NCBI RefSeq assembly: GCF_000686025.1
Contig: NZ_JMLQ01000001.1
Span: forward strand, 248,001 to 312,000
Reading direction: 5' to 3'
Length of the DNA: 64,000 bases
Source: Rhodococcus sp. UNC23MFCrub1.1
Lineage (GTDB): Bacteria > Actinomycetota > Actinomycetes > Mycobacteriales > Mycobacteriaceae
This document shows, piece by piece, positions 17,594 to 26,390 of this stretch (positions are counted from its first letter, which is position 1; the number at the start of each line of letters is the position of its first letter). The notes beneath the pieces are model-generated. The model searched no databases and was not told where the DNA came from. It was given only the letters and a program-made list of their open reading frames with translations. The position numbers were made by a program, and so were the translations under genes.

Positions 17594-18928
17594 TCACCTG
17601 AGCGCTTCCCGCACTCGATAGACGGCCTCCCGCAGGCAGTCGGTGTACGCGTCGGCGTCCATGACGTCGTCGCTCGTCACGATCGAGAGGGTCACCACGT
17701 CGCCGATGCCGTGCACTCCGTGCGTGACGCCGACCGTCGGCGAGAGGGCCGGGAACCCGGCGCTCAGCACGACGGGCCGACCGCTCAGCGTGAGGTCGGC
17801 GACGCCTCGGTTCACACTGGAGACCACCGTGTGACCCGCCACCGTCGTCGGCGCCACCGACAGGTCGGCGCGGTCGACGTCGCGCCGGACGATCACCGCG
17901 GGAACGGTCTCCGTCGCACGATCGCCGACCCCGAACGCGGGGTGTTCCAGCCGTCTTCGCCGATCTCGCAGGGAGTCGTCGATCGCCCGTGCCCGAGCGC
18001 GGAGATCCTGCACGGACGGGTGCAGATCCACCCCCGCGTTGTGAAAAGCGTTGGCAGCAGGGGTGGTTCGACTATCCCCCGGTATGGCGATCATGACCTC
18101 GGCCCCGAGGTCGTCCGGAACCGGCTCGCCCAGGAACGCGAGATGCCGACTCATCGCGTCCGACACCACGACGAGCGCGGCCACGGTGACACTGACGGTG
18201 TCGGTGCGGAGGTCCGACGCCGGGCACACCACGCACCGGATGCGGGTGGTTCCGCCTGCCGGGCGGGACAGCAGCGTCGGCGCTCGGGGAAGCGGCGGGC
18301 CGGGGATGACGCCGCCCGCCGTGTCGGCCGTGCGCCGACGATCGGCCACCACCGCCTCACGTGCCCGACGCACCATGCCGATCACCCGTGCGGGAAGCTC
18401 GACGGCACCACGCGCGACCGCGAGGGGCGCCGGCACCACCACCGTGCGCACCGCCGCTGACGGCTCGTCCGACAGCAACGCGCGAGCCAGCGCCGACACC
18501 CGCCCGCCGTCCCCGAGAGCGTGCGCGATCTGCAGGACGAGCACCGTCGCCGACCCCGTCGTGCCGGGCACCCCGTCGACGCACGGGTACAGATGCACGC
18601 GCCACGGCTCGCGGCGCGGCTCGACCTGATCCCCGAAGGTCTCCGCCACCCGGTCGAGGCAGTCCTGCCACGTCCCGCCGGCGTGGACGCGGACCCGGTC
18701 GCGGGTCACCCCCGTGGGCACCCAGTAGGGGTAGTCGGCCGTCCACCGCGTCTCGCGAAGACGGACCGACAGCCCGTCCACCACACGCGCCCGACGCACG
18801 AGTGCCGTGGCGACGGCGTCCGGGTCGTCGAGCACACCGTCGAACGCGTAGAGCAGGAACTGGTCGCTCGGCAGGCGCCGCGACAGCCAGTACATGCGGG
18901 CGTCGGTGGCCGTGAGCCGACCGGTCAC
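17594..18928 (-). CDS. WS/DGAT- or condensation-domain-like acyltransferase
   Basis: This 444-aa protein resembles the wax ester synthase/diacylglycerol acyltransferase and condensation-domain superfamily. The candidate active-site segment is AHALGDGG (residues 135-142). Compared with HHxxxDG the first His is Ala, while the second, catalytic His136 and Asp140-Gly141 are kept. The C-terminal half includes NAFHNAGVDLHP and a VSSVNRG segment, also seen in WS/DGAT proteins. It may acylate a lipid acceptor, but the altered motif leaves activity open. The GTG at 18928 lies just upstream of the SRPBCC stop at 18930, so the two genes probably form one transcript. Confidence 0.65.
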   Translation of the reverse strand: MTGRLTATDARMYWLSRRLPSDQFLLYAFDGVLDDPDAVATALVRRARVVDGLSVRLRETRWTADYPYWVPTGVTRDRVRVHAGGTWQDCLDRVAETFGDQVEPRREPWRVHLYPCVDGVPGTTGSATVLVLQIAHALGDGGRVSALARALLSDEPSAAVRTVVVPAPLAVARGAVELPARVIGMVRRAREAVVADRRRTADTAGGVIPGPPLPRAPTLLSRPAGGTTRIRCVVCPASDLRTDTVSVTVAALVVVSDAMSRHLAFLGEPVPDDLGAEVMIAIPGDSRTTPAANAFHNAGVDLHPSVQDLRARARAIDDSLRDRRRRLEHPAFGVGDRATETVPAVIVRRDVDRADLSVAPTTVAGHTVVSSVNRGVADLTLSGRPVVLSAGFPALSPTVGVTHGVHGIGDVVTLSIVTSDDVMDADAYTDCLREAVYRVREALR

Positions 18929-18929
18929 G

Positions 18930-19409
18930 TCAACGGTCCTGCTGCTCCGCCTGCAACTTCAGCGCGGCGAGTCCCTTCTCGAAGTCCCTGCCGATGAACC
19001 TGTCCATCGGCACGATCCTGCCGACGAGACGCGCGACGAGGTTCTGCTGTCCCGTCATCCGCCACGTCACCTCGGTGCCGCTTCCTGCCGGCGACAGCAG
19101 GAAGATGGTCACGTTCGTGGCCTTGAACGGTTTCGTGAACAGCAGATCGAGCACGACACGATCGTCCGTCGAATCCACGATGGTCATCGACCCGGCGCCG
19201 GCCTTGCGATTACCGGACCAGGCGTAGGACGCCCCGACCCCGGACTCCGAGCCACTGTAGGTGCGGGACAGATCGGGGTCGCTGCCCTCCCACGGCGACC
19301 AGGACGTCCACCGGTGCAGATCGTCGACGAAACCGTGCACGGTCGACGCCGGAGCGTCGACGAGGACGGAACGTTCGATCACGAACTCGTGGACCCTGTC
19401 GGTGGTCAT
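18930..19409 (-). CDS. SRPBCC family protein (START-like)
   Basis: This 159-aa protein has the polyketide-cyclase/dehydrase SRPBCC layout: an N-terminal VHEFVIERSVLVDAPASTV strand followed by HRWTSWSPWEGSDPDL and GVGASYAWSGN, and a C-terminal amphipathic helix (DRFIGRDFEKGLAALK). The fold makes a deep hydrophobic ligand pocket; the ligand cannot be read from sequence. The gene ends 1 nt before the downstream acyltransferase start, hinting at a lipid-related pair. ATG start at 19409 without a strong ribosome binding site. Confidence 0.8.
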   Translation of the reverse strand: MTTDRVHEFVIERSVLVDAPASTVHGFVDDLHRWTSWSPWEGSDPDLSRTYSGSESGVGASYAWSGNRKAGAGSMTIVDSTDDRVVLDLLFTKPFKATNVTIFLLSPAGSGTEVTWRMTGQQNLVARLVGRIVPMDRFIGRDFEKGLAALKLQAEQQDR

Positions 19410-19432
19410 GGGGTGATGGTAGGGCGCAGCTG

Positions 19433-19798
19433 TCAGTCGCGCCTGCACAGGCAGAAGAGGTGACCGACGGGATCCTGCAACACGCGGAAACCCGGGTGTT
19501 CGCCGTCGTCGTCCAGCACGCGGGCACCCTGCTCCACAGCGAAGGCCTGCGCCGCCTCCATGTCGTCGACCACGAGATCGAGGTGGATGCGGATGCCCTC
19601 CCGGGGCCAGTACAGCGGGACGAAGTCGGGCGCCTTCTGGAAGGCCAGACGCGAGCCGCCGGTGCCCTCGATCACGGTCCAGTCGGGATCGTCCTGCACC
19701 ACCTTCCACCCCAGCAGAGCGGTGTAGAAACGCCCGAGCGCCACCGGATCGGGACAGTCGAGAACCGTGTAGTCCATGTCGATCGTGGGTCGTGTCAT
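19433..19798 (-). CDS. VOC (glyoxalase/bleomycin-resistance-like) family protein
   Basis: This 121-aa protein has the beta-alpha-beta-beta-beta vicinal-oxygen-chelate pattern, starting with MDYTVLDCPDPVALGRFYTALLGW and ending with FRVLQDPVGHLFCLCRRD. It includes IHLDLVVDDMEAAQ, with a candidate metal ligand His in the second module. The Cys-Leu-Cys at the end is seen in many actinobacterial VOC proteins annotated as glyoxalase-like. No substrate can be inferred. Confidence 0.85.
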   Translation of the reverse strand: MTRPTIDMDYTVLDCPDPVALGRFYTALLGWKVVQDDPDWTVIEGTGGSRLAFQKAPDFVPLYWPREGIRIHLDLVVDDMEAAQAFAVEQGARVLDDDGEHPGFRVLQDPVGHLFCLCRRD

Positions 19799-19807
19799 GT
19801 CCGAATT

Positions 19808-20422
19808 CTAGCCAGGCGTGCCGATGCCCGAGAGACTTCCCGCTTGTCGGTACCCGGTCAGGACAACCCATTCCGCACCCTCGCGCCACGGTGCCACCGA
19901 CCAGGTGGAGAAGCGCTGCACGGCCGTGAAGCCGGCGTCCCGGACGTCTCGTTCGGCCCGGTCGGCGGTGTACTCGCGGTCCGTCGCGAACCCCAGGATC
20001 ACCACCCCGCCCGGGACCACCGCGTCGTGCCAGCGCCGGAGCACCGTCGACTCGGTGCCCGGGGCGAGGAAGACCATGACGTTGCCGGCGGCCACGATCG
20101 CGTCGAACGACTGCGGCTCCAGATCCATGGTCGCCAGGTCGCCCTCCACCACCGTGATGCCGTGCTGTCGACGCGCCTCCTCGACCAGGACCGAGTCGAG
20201 ATCCACGGCGGTCACCGTGTGTCCGCGCCGCGCGAGTTCCGCGCCCAGTCGTCCGGTTCCGCATCCTGCGTCGAGGACACGCGCGGCTCGGGGCAGCACG
20301 GCGTCGACGAAGCGGGCCTCCCCGTGCATGTCCGCGCCCGACGCCTCCAGTTCCCGGAAGCGGGCGACGTAGGCGTGCGAGTCCTCGGCACTGCGCTCGG
20401 CCGACCACCGGGTAGCGGTCAC
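19808..20422 (-). CDS. Class I SAM-dependent methyltransferase
   Basis: This 204-aa cytosolic methyltransferase has the SAM-binding motif I VLDAGCGTGRLGAEL, motif II acidic VTAVDLDSVLVEEAR and motif III FDAIVAAGNVMVFL. The acceptor is unknown. The GTG at 20422 overlaps the stop of the upstream 96-aa protein gene (GTGA), implying coupling. Confidence 0.9.
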   Translation of the reverse strand: MTATRWSAERSAEDSHAYVARFRELEASGADMHGEARFVDAVLPRAARVLDAGCGTGRLGAELARRGHTVTAVDLDSVLVEEARRQHGITVVEGDLATMDLEPQSFDAIVAAGNVMVFLAPGTESTVLRRWHDAVVPGGVVILGFATDREYTADRAERDVRDAGFTAVQRFSTWSVAPWREGAEWVVLTGYRQAGSLSGIGTPG

Positions 20423-20709
20423 CGGTCGAGGTAGAAGCGCGCGGTCTCGGTCGCCACGTCGGACACCGCGGACGCCAGCCCGGGCTCGAGATCCAGGGCA
20501 TCGGCGAGTTCGCTGCCGCGCAGCCCCTGCGAGCGCAGCAGGTCCCAGGCCTTCTCCACCAGACGTACCGACGTCGCGTGGTCGAGTTCCGGCCGGTTCG
20601 AGCGCAGGGCCGTCGCCGCCCAGTCCGCGTCGAATGTGCCGTTGGGCGGACCGAACACCCGCTCCCCCGTTGAGTAGGGCTTCGGGTCGGTGCCACCGGC
20701 GTGTGTCAT
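20419..20709 (-). CDS. Conserved hypothetical protein, 96 aa
   Basis: This small soluble protein starts MTHAGGTDPKPYSTGERVFG, then has a helical region (SVRLVEKAWDLLRSQGLRGSELADALDL) and a C-terminal helix ending TARFYLDR. It has no cysteine or membrane segment. It is coupled by a 4-nt overlap to the downstream methyltransferase. I do not recognise the family. ATG start at 20709, where the sequence becomes protein-like; an extended frame upstream overlaps the neighbouring gene and is not supported. Confidence 0.6.
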   Translation of the reverse strand: MTHAGGTDPKPYSTGERVFGPPNGTFDADWAATALRSNRPELDHATSVRLVEKAWDLLRSQGLRGSELADALDLEPGLASAVSDVATETARFYLDR

Positions 20710-20719
20710 GCCCGTGACG

Positions 20720-21958
20720 CTATCCCCTGCCCGTAGCGGGCGCCGCGATGCTCGTCTTGTTCCCCGCCGACCAGGCGTAGGGCAGGTCATCGCCGTTGAG
20801 CACGTGAGCACCCACCGAGCGCAATTTGTAGAGCACCGGGTTGTGCACGGAGATGGTGCGCGCGTTGCGCCAGTGCCGGTCGAGGGCCAGGGTCTCCGAC
20901 ACGATCGATGCTCCGCCGACCTCGAACAACTGCGTCGTCGCGTCCAGCACGAGGTCGACGACCACGGCCTGGGCGTGCGACGTGCTCAGCTCGGCCCGGT
21001 CGAGCGATGCGTCGTCGCCCACCTCGACGGCGCTCTCGACGTCCGCGGCCGCCGACAGGACCAGGGCGCGGGAGGACCAGGCGGCAGCTTCGAGCCGCCC
21101 GATGAGCTGCTGCACCACCGGATCGTGTCGCGGCAGGTCGGCGGCGGCGTGGGTGTAGCTGCGGGTGCGGGCGCGGACCCACGCGGTGACGTCGTCGGCG
21201 GCGCGGCGCGCGATGCCGGCCAGGACCGCGAGCTGGACCAGCTGCAGGTACGACGTCGCGTACGTGCGTCCGGGTGCGCCGTACCCCGGTCCGAGCAGGC
21301 GCGACTCGTCGACGGCGACGTCGGTGAACGTGGTGGTGCCGCTGACGGTGAGCCGCTGCCCGAAGCCGTCCCAGTCGTCACGCTGCACGACGCCGGGAGC
21401 GTCCGAGTCGACGAGCACGGACACCCGCTCGCCGTCGAGGTCGGCAGCGACCAGGATGTGGTCGGAGTAGAGACTGCCCGTGCTGTAGAACTTCTCGCCG
21501 TTCAGACGCAGACCGTCCGGGCCGCGCGTGACCGTCGTGCGGTAGTGGTCCACCGCCCCGACACCCGGCTCGGTGATCGCGTTGCCGACGAGAGTGCCGT
21601 CGGCGATCGCCCGCAGCCACGCGTCGCGGTCGGGTCCCGGTTCTGCCGCCACCTGGTCCTCGACGAAGCTCCAGTGCACGCGCAGCGCCTGCGGCAGATT
21701 CGACTCGGCGGCCGCGAGATCGACCAGCAGCGAGAACAACTGCGTCACCGAGGCGCCGTAGCCACCGTGCTCGACCGGCACGCGCAGTGCGCCGAAGCCG
21801 GCCTCGCGCAGCAGCGCGATCTCGTCGTGGGCGAGCCGTCTGTCCTTCTCGCGGGCCACCGCGCCCTCGGCGATGCGGTCGAAGACGGGCTGGAAGCGGG
21901 CGCGGAGGGCCTCGTCGGTCGCCGGGCCGTCGGTCACTCGGTCGTGTGTCGTCGTCAC
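20720..21958 (-). CDS. Acyl-CoA-dehydrogenase-fold flavin monooxygenase, DszC/SfnB-like
   Basis: This 412-aa protein has the acyl-CoA dehydrogenase fold: an N-terminal helical domain (LRVPVEHGGYGASVTQLFSL), a beta domain with GNAITEPGVGAV and LNGEKFYSTGSLYSDHILVAA, and a C-terminal helical domain with FEVGGAS. The EKFYSTG segment and lack of the usual catalytic Glu context match the FMNH2-dependent monooxygenases DszC (dibenzothiophene) and SfnB (dimethylsulfone), and fit monooxygenation better than dehydrogenation. Such enzymes need a separate flavin reductase, and none is seen nearby. A role in organosulfur use is inferred. The GTG start at 21958 is uncertain. Confidence 0.75.
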   Translation of the reverse strand: MTTTHDRVTDGPATDEALRARFQPVFDRIAEGAVAREKDRRLAHDEIALLREAGFGALRVPVEHGGYGASVTQLFSLLVDLAAAESNLPQALRVHWSFVEDQVAAEPGPDRDAWLRAIADGTLVGNAITEPGVGAVDHYRTTVTRGPDGLRLNGEKFYSTGSLYSDHILVAADLDGERVSVLVDSDAPGVVQRDDWDGFGQRLTVSGTTTFTDVAVDESRLLGPGYGAPGRTYATSYLQLVQLAVLAGIARRAADDVTAWVRARTRSYTHAAADLPRHDPVVQQLIGRLEAAAWSSRALVLSAAADVESAVEVGDDASLDRAELSTSHAQAVVVDLVLDATTQLFEVGGASIVSETLALDRHWRNARTISVHNPVLYKLRSVGAHVLNGDDLPYAWSAGNKTSIAAPATGRG

Positions 21959-22066
21959 GGGAGACGAGACTGCACGTCGGCGCCGTCGGCCGACACCGTT
22001 GGACTCGAGGAGATTCTTGCCACGGCCGCTGCCCGAGGCAGTACGGTGACCCGAACGGGGGGAACC

Positions 22067-23233
22067 ATGGCGCTGTCGCGCAGCATGAATCGACTGATCG
22101 CGGGGCGGATCACATCGGAGATGGCGGCGGATCCACACGCGGCCATCCTGCCGACCCCCATCGCCGGCGACTCCTTCTTCGACACGCCTGATCACGACCT
22201 GTCACCGGGTGTCCTCGTGCGCCACCGCGATGCGACGGGATGGTTCCCGCGACCACGAACCCGCCTGCGCCAGTTCATGGTCGGCTCCACCGACGCTCTC
22301 GGTCGTTCGGTGCCCGTCACCGCCACGCTGATGGAACCGAGGAGGCCGTGGCGCGGGTCGGGTACCCGGCCCGTGGTCGTGCACAACGTCGCGATCGACT
22401 CGCTCGGCACCCGGTCGACACCGTCGTATCGCATCGTCCACGGCGTCGGCCAGGACTTCCCCACGGTGGTTCCGCTCTGGCTTCAGCGCGGGTACGCGGT
22501 GCTGATCCCGGACCATCAGGGACCGCGTATGGCCTACGCCGAGGGGACCATGGCAGGGCACGCCGTGCTCGACAGCATCCGCGGACTCGTCGCGCTCGAC
22601 CCGTCCTACGCGACGAGCCCGACCGCCCTCTACGGCTACAGCGGCGGTGCCATCGCGACGGCCTGGGCCGCGCAACTGCACCCCTCCTACGCGCCCGAGC
22701 TCGTCCTGCGCGGCGCCGTGGCCGGAGGATCACCGGTCGACGTCGGCTTGCTGCGCGGGACCATGAACGGCACCCTCGGAGCCGGCCTCTTCGGGGCGGC
22801 GATCATCGGCATGGCTCGCGAACACCCAGCCCTGGTCGAGCAGTTCAGCCCCACCGGCATCGTTCTCGCGTCGATGATCAAGGACCTGTCCGTCGTCCCG
22901 CTGGCCTTGTCCGGGCTGGCGCGGTTGCGACTGGAACGGCTGTCCGTGGACCCGGGCGTGTTCGAGTCCGCCACCGCGCGCGCCGTCATCGAGGCGAACA
23001 CTCCGGGGGCGGACGCGCCCGTCGTACCCGTGGCGTTCTATCACGGTGCTGCGGTGCCCCGGTTCGCCGATCGGTGGATCCCCGAGCAGGGCGTCCTGAA
23101 CCTGGTCGACGCGTGGCGCGGACGCGGCGCGGACGTGGAGTACCGGCCCGTGTTCGGCGACCACTTCGTGGGCGCGCTGTCCGGTCTGCCGTTCGCGATG
23201 CGGTGGATCGACGCGAGGTTCCGGGACGGCTAG
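22067..23233 (+). CDS. Lipase family (secretory-lipase-like) alpha/beta hydrolase
   Basis: This 388-aa protein has the nucleophile elbow GYSGGA with Ser192 and the upstream strand PVVVHNVAIDSLGT. It also has YAVLIPDHQGPRMAYAEG and a C-terminal GDHFVG that probably supplies the catalytic His. The pattern matches the LIP/triacylglycerol lipase family common in mycolic-acid bacteria. No clear signal peptide is seen (MALSRSMNRLIAGRITSEM), so secretion is doubtful. A GGGGGGA ribosome binding site precedes the ATG at 22067. Its stop codon overlaps that of the convergent amylosucrase gene (CTAG at 23,230-23,233). Confidence 0.82.
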   Translation: MALSRSMNRLIAGRITSEMAADPHAAILPTPIAGDSFFDTPDHDLSPGVLVRHRDATGWFPRPRTRLRQFMVGSTDALGRSVPVTATLMEPRRPWRGSGTRPVVVHNVAIDSLGTRSTPSYRIVHGVGQDFPTVVPLWLQRGYAVLIPDHQGPRMAYAEGTMAGHAVLDSIRGLVALDPSYATSPTALYGYSGGAIATAWAAQLHPSYAPELVLRGAVAGGSPVDVGLLRGTMNGTLGAGLFGAAIIGMAREHPALVEQFSPTGIVLASMIKDLSVVPLALSGLARLRLERLSVDPGVFESATARAVIEANTPGADAPVVPVAFYHGAAVPRFADRWIPEQGVLNLVDAWRGRGADVEYRPVFGDHFVGALSGLPFAMRWIDARFRDG

Positions 23234-25140
23234 CCGTCCACCACCCACCAGGCGGCGTACGGCGGGAGCCAGACGGTGTCGTCGTCGACCGACCCGACGC
23301 CCGTCAGCACCTCCCGCGGAGCGACGATTCCCGAGCGGCCGAGGACGGACACCGCCACCGGGCGGTGTGTGTCGCTCACGTTGAACAGGGCGACGAGTGT
23401 GCCGCTCGGGTGCCGACGGCGGACACCCAGCACTCCGTCGTCCAGATCGCCCAGAACGTCGACCGGCGCCTCGGCATGCAGCATGGGCAGATCCGACCGC
23501 ACGCGGGCGATGTGCGCGATGCCGTCGAACACCCGCTGCGCGTCGGAGCCCTGCTCGTGGCGTCGCGCCCTGTCGGCGTCGGTCACGCGCGGTCGGTGCA
23601 CCCACCGGTTGTCGTCCTCGTGGCCGGGTTCCGCCGCCCAGTCGGGATCACCCGGCGAGCCGATCTCGTCCCCGCTCCACACCACGGGGATCCCGCCCCA
23701 GACCGCGACGAGGGCGTGGGCGAGGAACAGCCGGGCGAACGCGCCGTCCGGATCCCGTCGCTCCGCACCGAGGCCCGAGAGCGCCGCCGCCGTCCCGCTG
23801 ATCCGACGGTCGCCGGTGTCCGGATTGTGTTGGAACACCAGACCTTCCGCCCACGACTGCGGGAACTCTCCGGAATACCAGTCGGCGAGGAAGTGTCGGT
23901 GGCCGGCGCCGGACAGACCCATCGCGGCCGCGTCGCCGTCGTCGATCGCCCATCCGATGTCGTCGTGGCACCGCACGTACGTCACCCACGTCCCGCCCGG
24001 CGGAGTCGGTGGCAGTGTCGACAGGGCGTGGCGCGCCAGCTCGGTGCTGCCCGAGGCCAGCATCGACCACACCTGGACCATGAGGCTGTTGTGGTAAGCG
24101 ATGTCGGACACCCGACCGGTGTGCGATCCGGTTCCTAAGTAGGGCAACAGATCTCGTGGTCCGACGATCGCCTCGGCCTTGAACAACAGCGCAGGCGAGG
24201 CCATGCGCGCCGTCGCCCGCAGGATCTGCGTGATCGCGTGCACCTCGGGCTGATTCTGACAGTTGGTTCCCAGCCGCTTCCACAGGAAGGCGATGGCGTC
24301 GAGACGGACCACCTCGATGCCCAGGTTCGCGAGAGCGGCGACGATGTCGACGAACTCGACCAGCACCGCGGGATTGGCCCAGTTCAGATCCCACTGCCAC
24401 TCGTTGAAGGTCGTCCAGACCCAGCCGTCGACGCCGTCGTCCCACGTGAAGTTCCCCGGTGCGAAGTCGGGGAACACCTCGGGCAGCGTGCGCTCGTAGG
24501 CGTCGGGCGTCGACCTGTCGGGATGGATGTGGAAGTAGTCGCGGTGGACTGCGTCGCCCTGTTGCGCCAGTTCCGCCCACTCATGTTCGCGGGCAACGTG
24601 ATTGAGGACCAGGTCGATCACGGGACTGATCCCGCGCTCGCGCAGGGTGGTGGCGAGCGCCCGCAGATCGTCGACCGTCCCGAGGTCCTCCCGCACCGTG
24701 CGGTAATCCATGACCGCGTACCCGCCGTCGTTGTCGCCCGGACGCGGCGTGAGCAGCGGCATCAGGTGCAGGTAGGTGACACCGAGATCCGTCAGGTGGT
24801 CCAGCCGATCCGCCAGACCGGACAGAGTGTCACCGAAACGGTCGACGTAACAGGCGTACCCGAACATGGTGGGCTGCTGGAACCAGTCCGGCTCCAGCAG
24901 ACGCCGCTCGTCGAGCCGGTGCAGCTCGTCGGGCCGGTCCGCGAACGCGTGTGCCGCACGCTCGACGAGGGTGCGCGCCACCGCATCGGGCTCCGCGTAC
25001 AGGGCGGTGACGGCCTCGTGGAGATCGGGCCACCAGCGCTCGACACGGAGAGTGAAGGTGTCCCGCCGGTGCGGCGGGAGCGGGGCGAGTGCCGCACCGA
25101 TGATGTCGTGGATCGCGTCGGGTACGGCGGTGCGCGGCAT
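23230..25140 (-). CDS. Amylosucrase (GH13 subfamily 4)
   Basis: This 636-aa protein matches Neisseria amylosucrase in length and in position of the catalytic residues. The nucleophile is Asp281 (VVRLDAIAFLWKRLGT), the acid/base Glu323 (FKAEAIVG) and the transition-state stabiliser Asp393 in VRCHDDIGW; N. polysaccharea uses Asp286, Glu328 and Asp393. The family makes an alpha-1,4-glucan from sucrose and releases fructose; a sucrose hydrolase is the alternative. There is no signal peptide, so it is likely cytosolic. No sucrose transporter is adjacent. The ATG at 25140 is chosen; longer upstream extensions cross the divergent 64-aa gene. Confidence 0.85.
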   Translation of the reverse strand: MPRTAVPDAIHDIIGAALAPLPPHRRDTFTLRVERWWPDLHEAVTALYAEPDAVARTLVERAAHAFADRPDELHRLDERRLLEPDWFQQPTMFGYACYVDRFGDTLSGLADRLDHLTDLGVTYLHLMPLLTPRPGDNDGGYAVMDYRTVREDLGTVDDLRALATTLRERGISPVIDLVLNHVAREHEWAELAQQGDAVHRDYFHIHPDRSTPDAYERTLPEVFPDFAPGNFTWDDGVDGWVWTTFNEWQWDLNWANPAVLVEFVDIVAALANLGIEVVRLDAIAFLWKRLGTNCQNQPEVHAITQILRATARMASPALLFKAEAIVGPRDLLPYLGTGSHTGRVSDIAYHNSLMVQVWSMLASGSTELARHALSTLPPTPPGGTWVTYVRCHDDIGWAIDDGDAAAMGLSGAGHRHFLADWYSGEFPQSWAEGLVFQHNPDTGDRRISGTAAALSGLGAERRDPDGAFARLFLAHALVAVWGGIPVVWSGDEIGSPGDPDWAAEPGHEDDNRWVHRPRVTDADRARRHEQGSDAQRVFDGIAHIARVRSDLPMLHAEAPVDVLGDLDDGVLGVRRRHPSGTLVALFNVSDTHRPVAVSVLGRSGIVAPREVLTGVGSVDDDTVWLPPYAAWWVVDG

Positions 25141-25213
25141 GGTCGGGATTCTTCCACGCCCGGCAGTGGGTAGCCTCGAACTGCAGCTCACACGATCAAC
25201 GAGAGGACGACCG

Positions 25214-25408
25214 ATGGTGAACTTCGGCGAGATCAAGCGCAAGCTCGACCAGAACGAGGAGAAGGTCGAACAGGCACTGGACAAAGCGGGCGACGCGGCC
25301 AAGAAGAAGTTCGCCGGGCACGACTCCCAGATCGACGGCGCGCTGGACAAGGCCAAGGACGCCATCGGCGAGAAGAACAGCGACCGCACCGACGGTCCTC
25401 CCGCCTAG
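25214..25408 (+). CDS. MT0933-like antitoxin-family small protein, 64 aa
   Basis: This 64-aa, highly charged helical protein (FGEIKRKLDQNEEKVEQALDKAGDAAKKK, then DGALDKAKDAIGEK) has the repeated 'K..D.....A.DKA.D' pattern of the MT0933/Rv0909 antitoxin family. No toxin gene is adjacent: the neighbours are an amylosucrase and an SDR. It may therefore be an orphan or a general CsbD-like stress protein. A GAGAGG site precedes the ATG at 25214. Its TAG overlaps the next GTG start by 1 nt. Confidence 0.65.
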   Translation: MVNFGEIKRKLDQNEEKVEQALDKAGDAAKKKFAGHDSQIDGALDKAKDAIGEKNSDRTDGPPA

Positions 25409-26382
25409 TGGTCGCGGTGGGGAACTTTCTGACAGGAGTGCTGGACGAGGCGCTCGACCGGACGGTCGTGCCCGGCTACTCCCGTATCGGGTCGGCCGTC
25501 CGTCGTCGATTCTGGGCGGCCGATCCGGCCCCGTTCCCCGCCCCCATCGACGTGATCGTCACCGGCGGCAGCTCGGGTCTCGGCGCAGCTGCCGCCCGAC
25601 AACTGGCCGTCCTCGGTGCGCGGGTGCACCTGGTCGGGCGTTCGGCGCGGCGGCTCGACGCCTCCGCGACCGAGATCCGCCACACCGTGCCCGGCGCCGA
25701 GCTCGTCGCGCACGAGTGCGACATGAGCGACCTCGATGCCGTGGCTGCGCTGGTCACCACACTGACCGCTCAGCTGACGTCGATCCACGCGGTGGTGCAC
25801 TGCGCCGGCGTCATGCCGCCCGAGCGCACCGAGACGGCACAGAAGCACGAGATGGCCTTCGCGACCCACGTGCTCGGGCCCGTCGCGCTCACGGTCGGGC
25901 TACGCGAGCTGTTCGACGCGGGGTCCCGCGTGGTGTTCGTCTCCAGCGGCGGCATGTATCCGGTGCCGCTGCAGACCACCGACGTCGAGTTCGCTCACGG
26001 CGACTACTCGGGCCTCACCGCCTACGCCCGCACCAAGCGCATGCAGGTGGTGATCACCGAGCAACTGGCGGAGCGCCTCACCGGGCCCGACGATCCCGTG
26101 GTGCACAGCATGCACCCGGGGTGGGCGGCCACACCCGGTGTCACGGACTCCATTCCGATGTTCGGCTCGGTGATGAAACCCATCCTCCGCACCGCCGACG
26201 ACGGAGCCGACACCATCGTGTGGCTCGCGGCCGCCGATCTGCCACTCGCGTCCACGGGGATGTTCTGGCACGACAGACGACCGCGCCCCACGCACTACCC
26301 GTCCTGGCGGCGGGACTCGCCGGAGGCACGGGACGCACTGTGGGGCGCGGTCGTGGAGGCCACGGGTATCGACCTCGGCTGA
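25408..26382 (+). CDS. Short-chain dehydrogenase/reductase
   Basis: This 324-aa NAD(P)-binding enzyme has the glycine motif TGGSSGLG (residues 52-59), HCAGVM (131-136), a catalytic Ser near 180 (VFVSSGG) and YARTK, giving Tyr206 and Lys210. The layout and C-terminal region (MHPGWAATPGV, WLAAADLP, GMFWHDRRPRPTH) resemble the DHRS12-like subgroup, in which the Rossmann domain is preceded by about 45 residues. The substrate is unknown. The GTG at 25408 overlaps the previous stop. Confidence 0.88.
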   Translation: MVAVGNFLTGVLDEALDRTVVPGYSRIGSAVRRRFWAADPAPFPAPIDVIVTGGSSGLGAAAARQLAVLGARVHLVGRSARRLDASATEIRHTVPGAELVAHECDMSDLDAVAALVTTLTAQLTSIHAVVHCAGVMPPERTETAQKHEMAFATHVLGPVALTVGLRELFDAGSRVVFVSSGGMYPVPLQTTDVEFAHGDYSGLTAYARTKRMQVVITEQLAERLTGPDDPVVHSMHPGWAATPGVTDSIPMFGSVMKPILRTADDGADTIVWLAAADLPLASTGMFWHDRRPRPTHYPSWRRDSPEARDALWGAVVEATGIDLG

Positions 26383-26390
26383 CGTCTCCG

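Noticed and set aside
25214-26382. Toxin-antitoxin pair of the 64-aa antitoxin-like protein with the next gene
   Set aside because: The following gene is a complete SDR enzyme with its catalytic residues, not a toxin.
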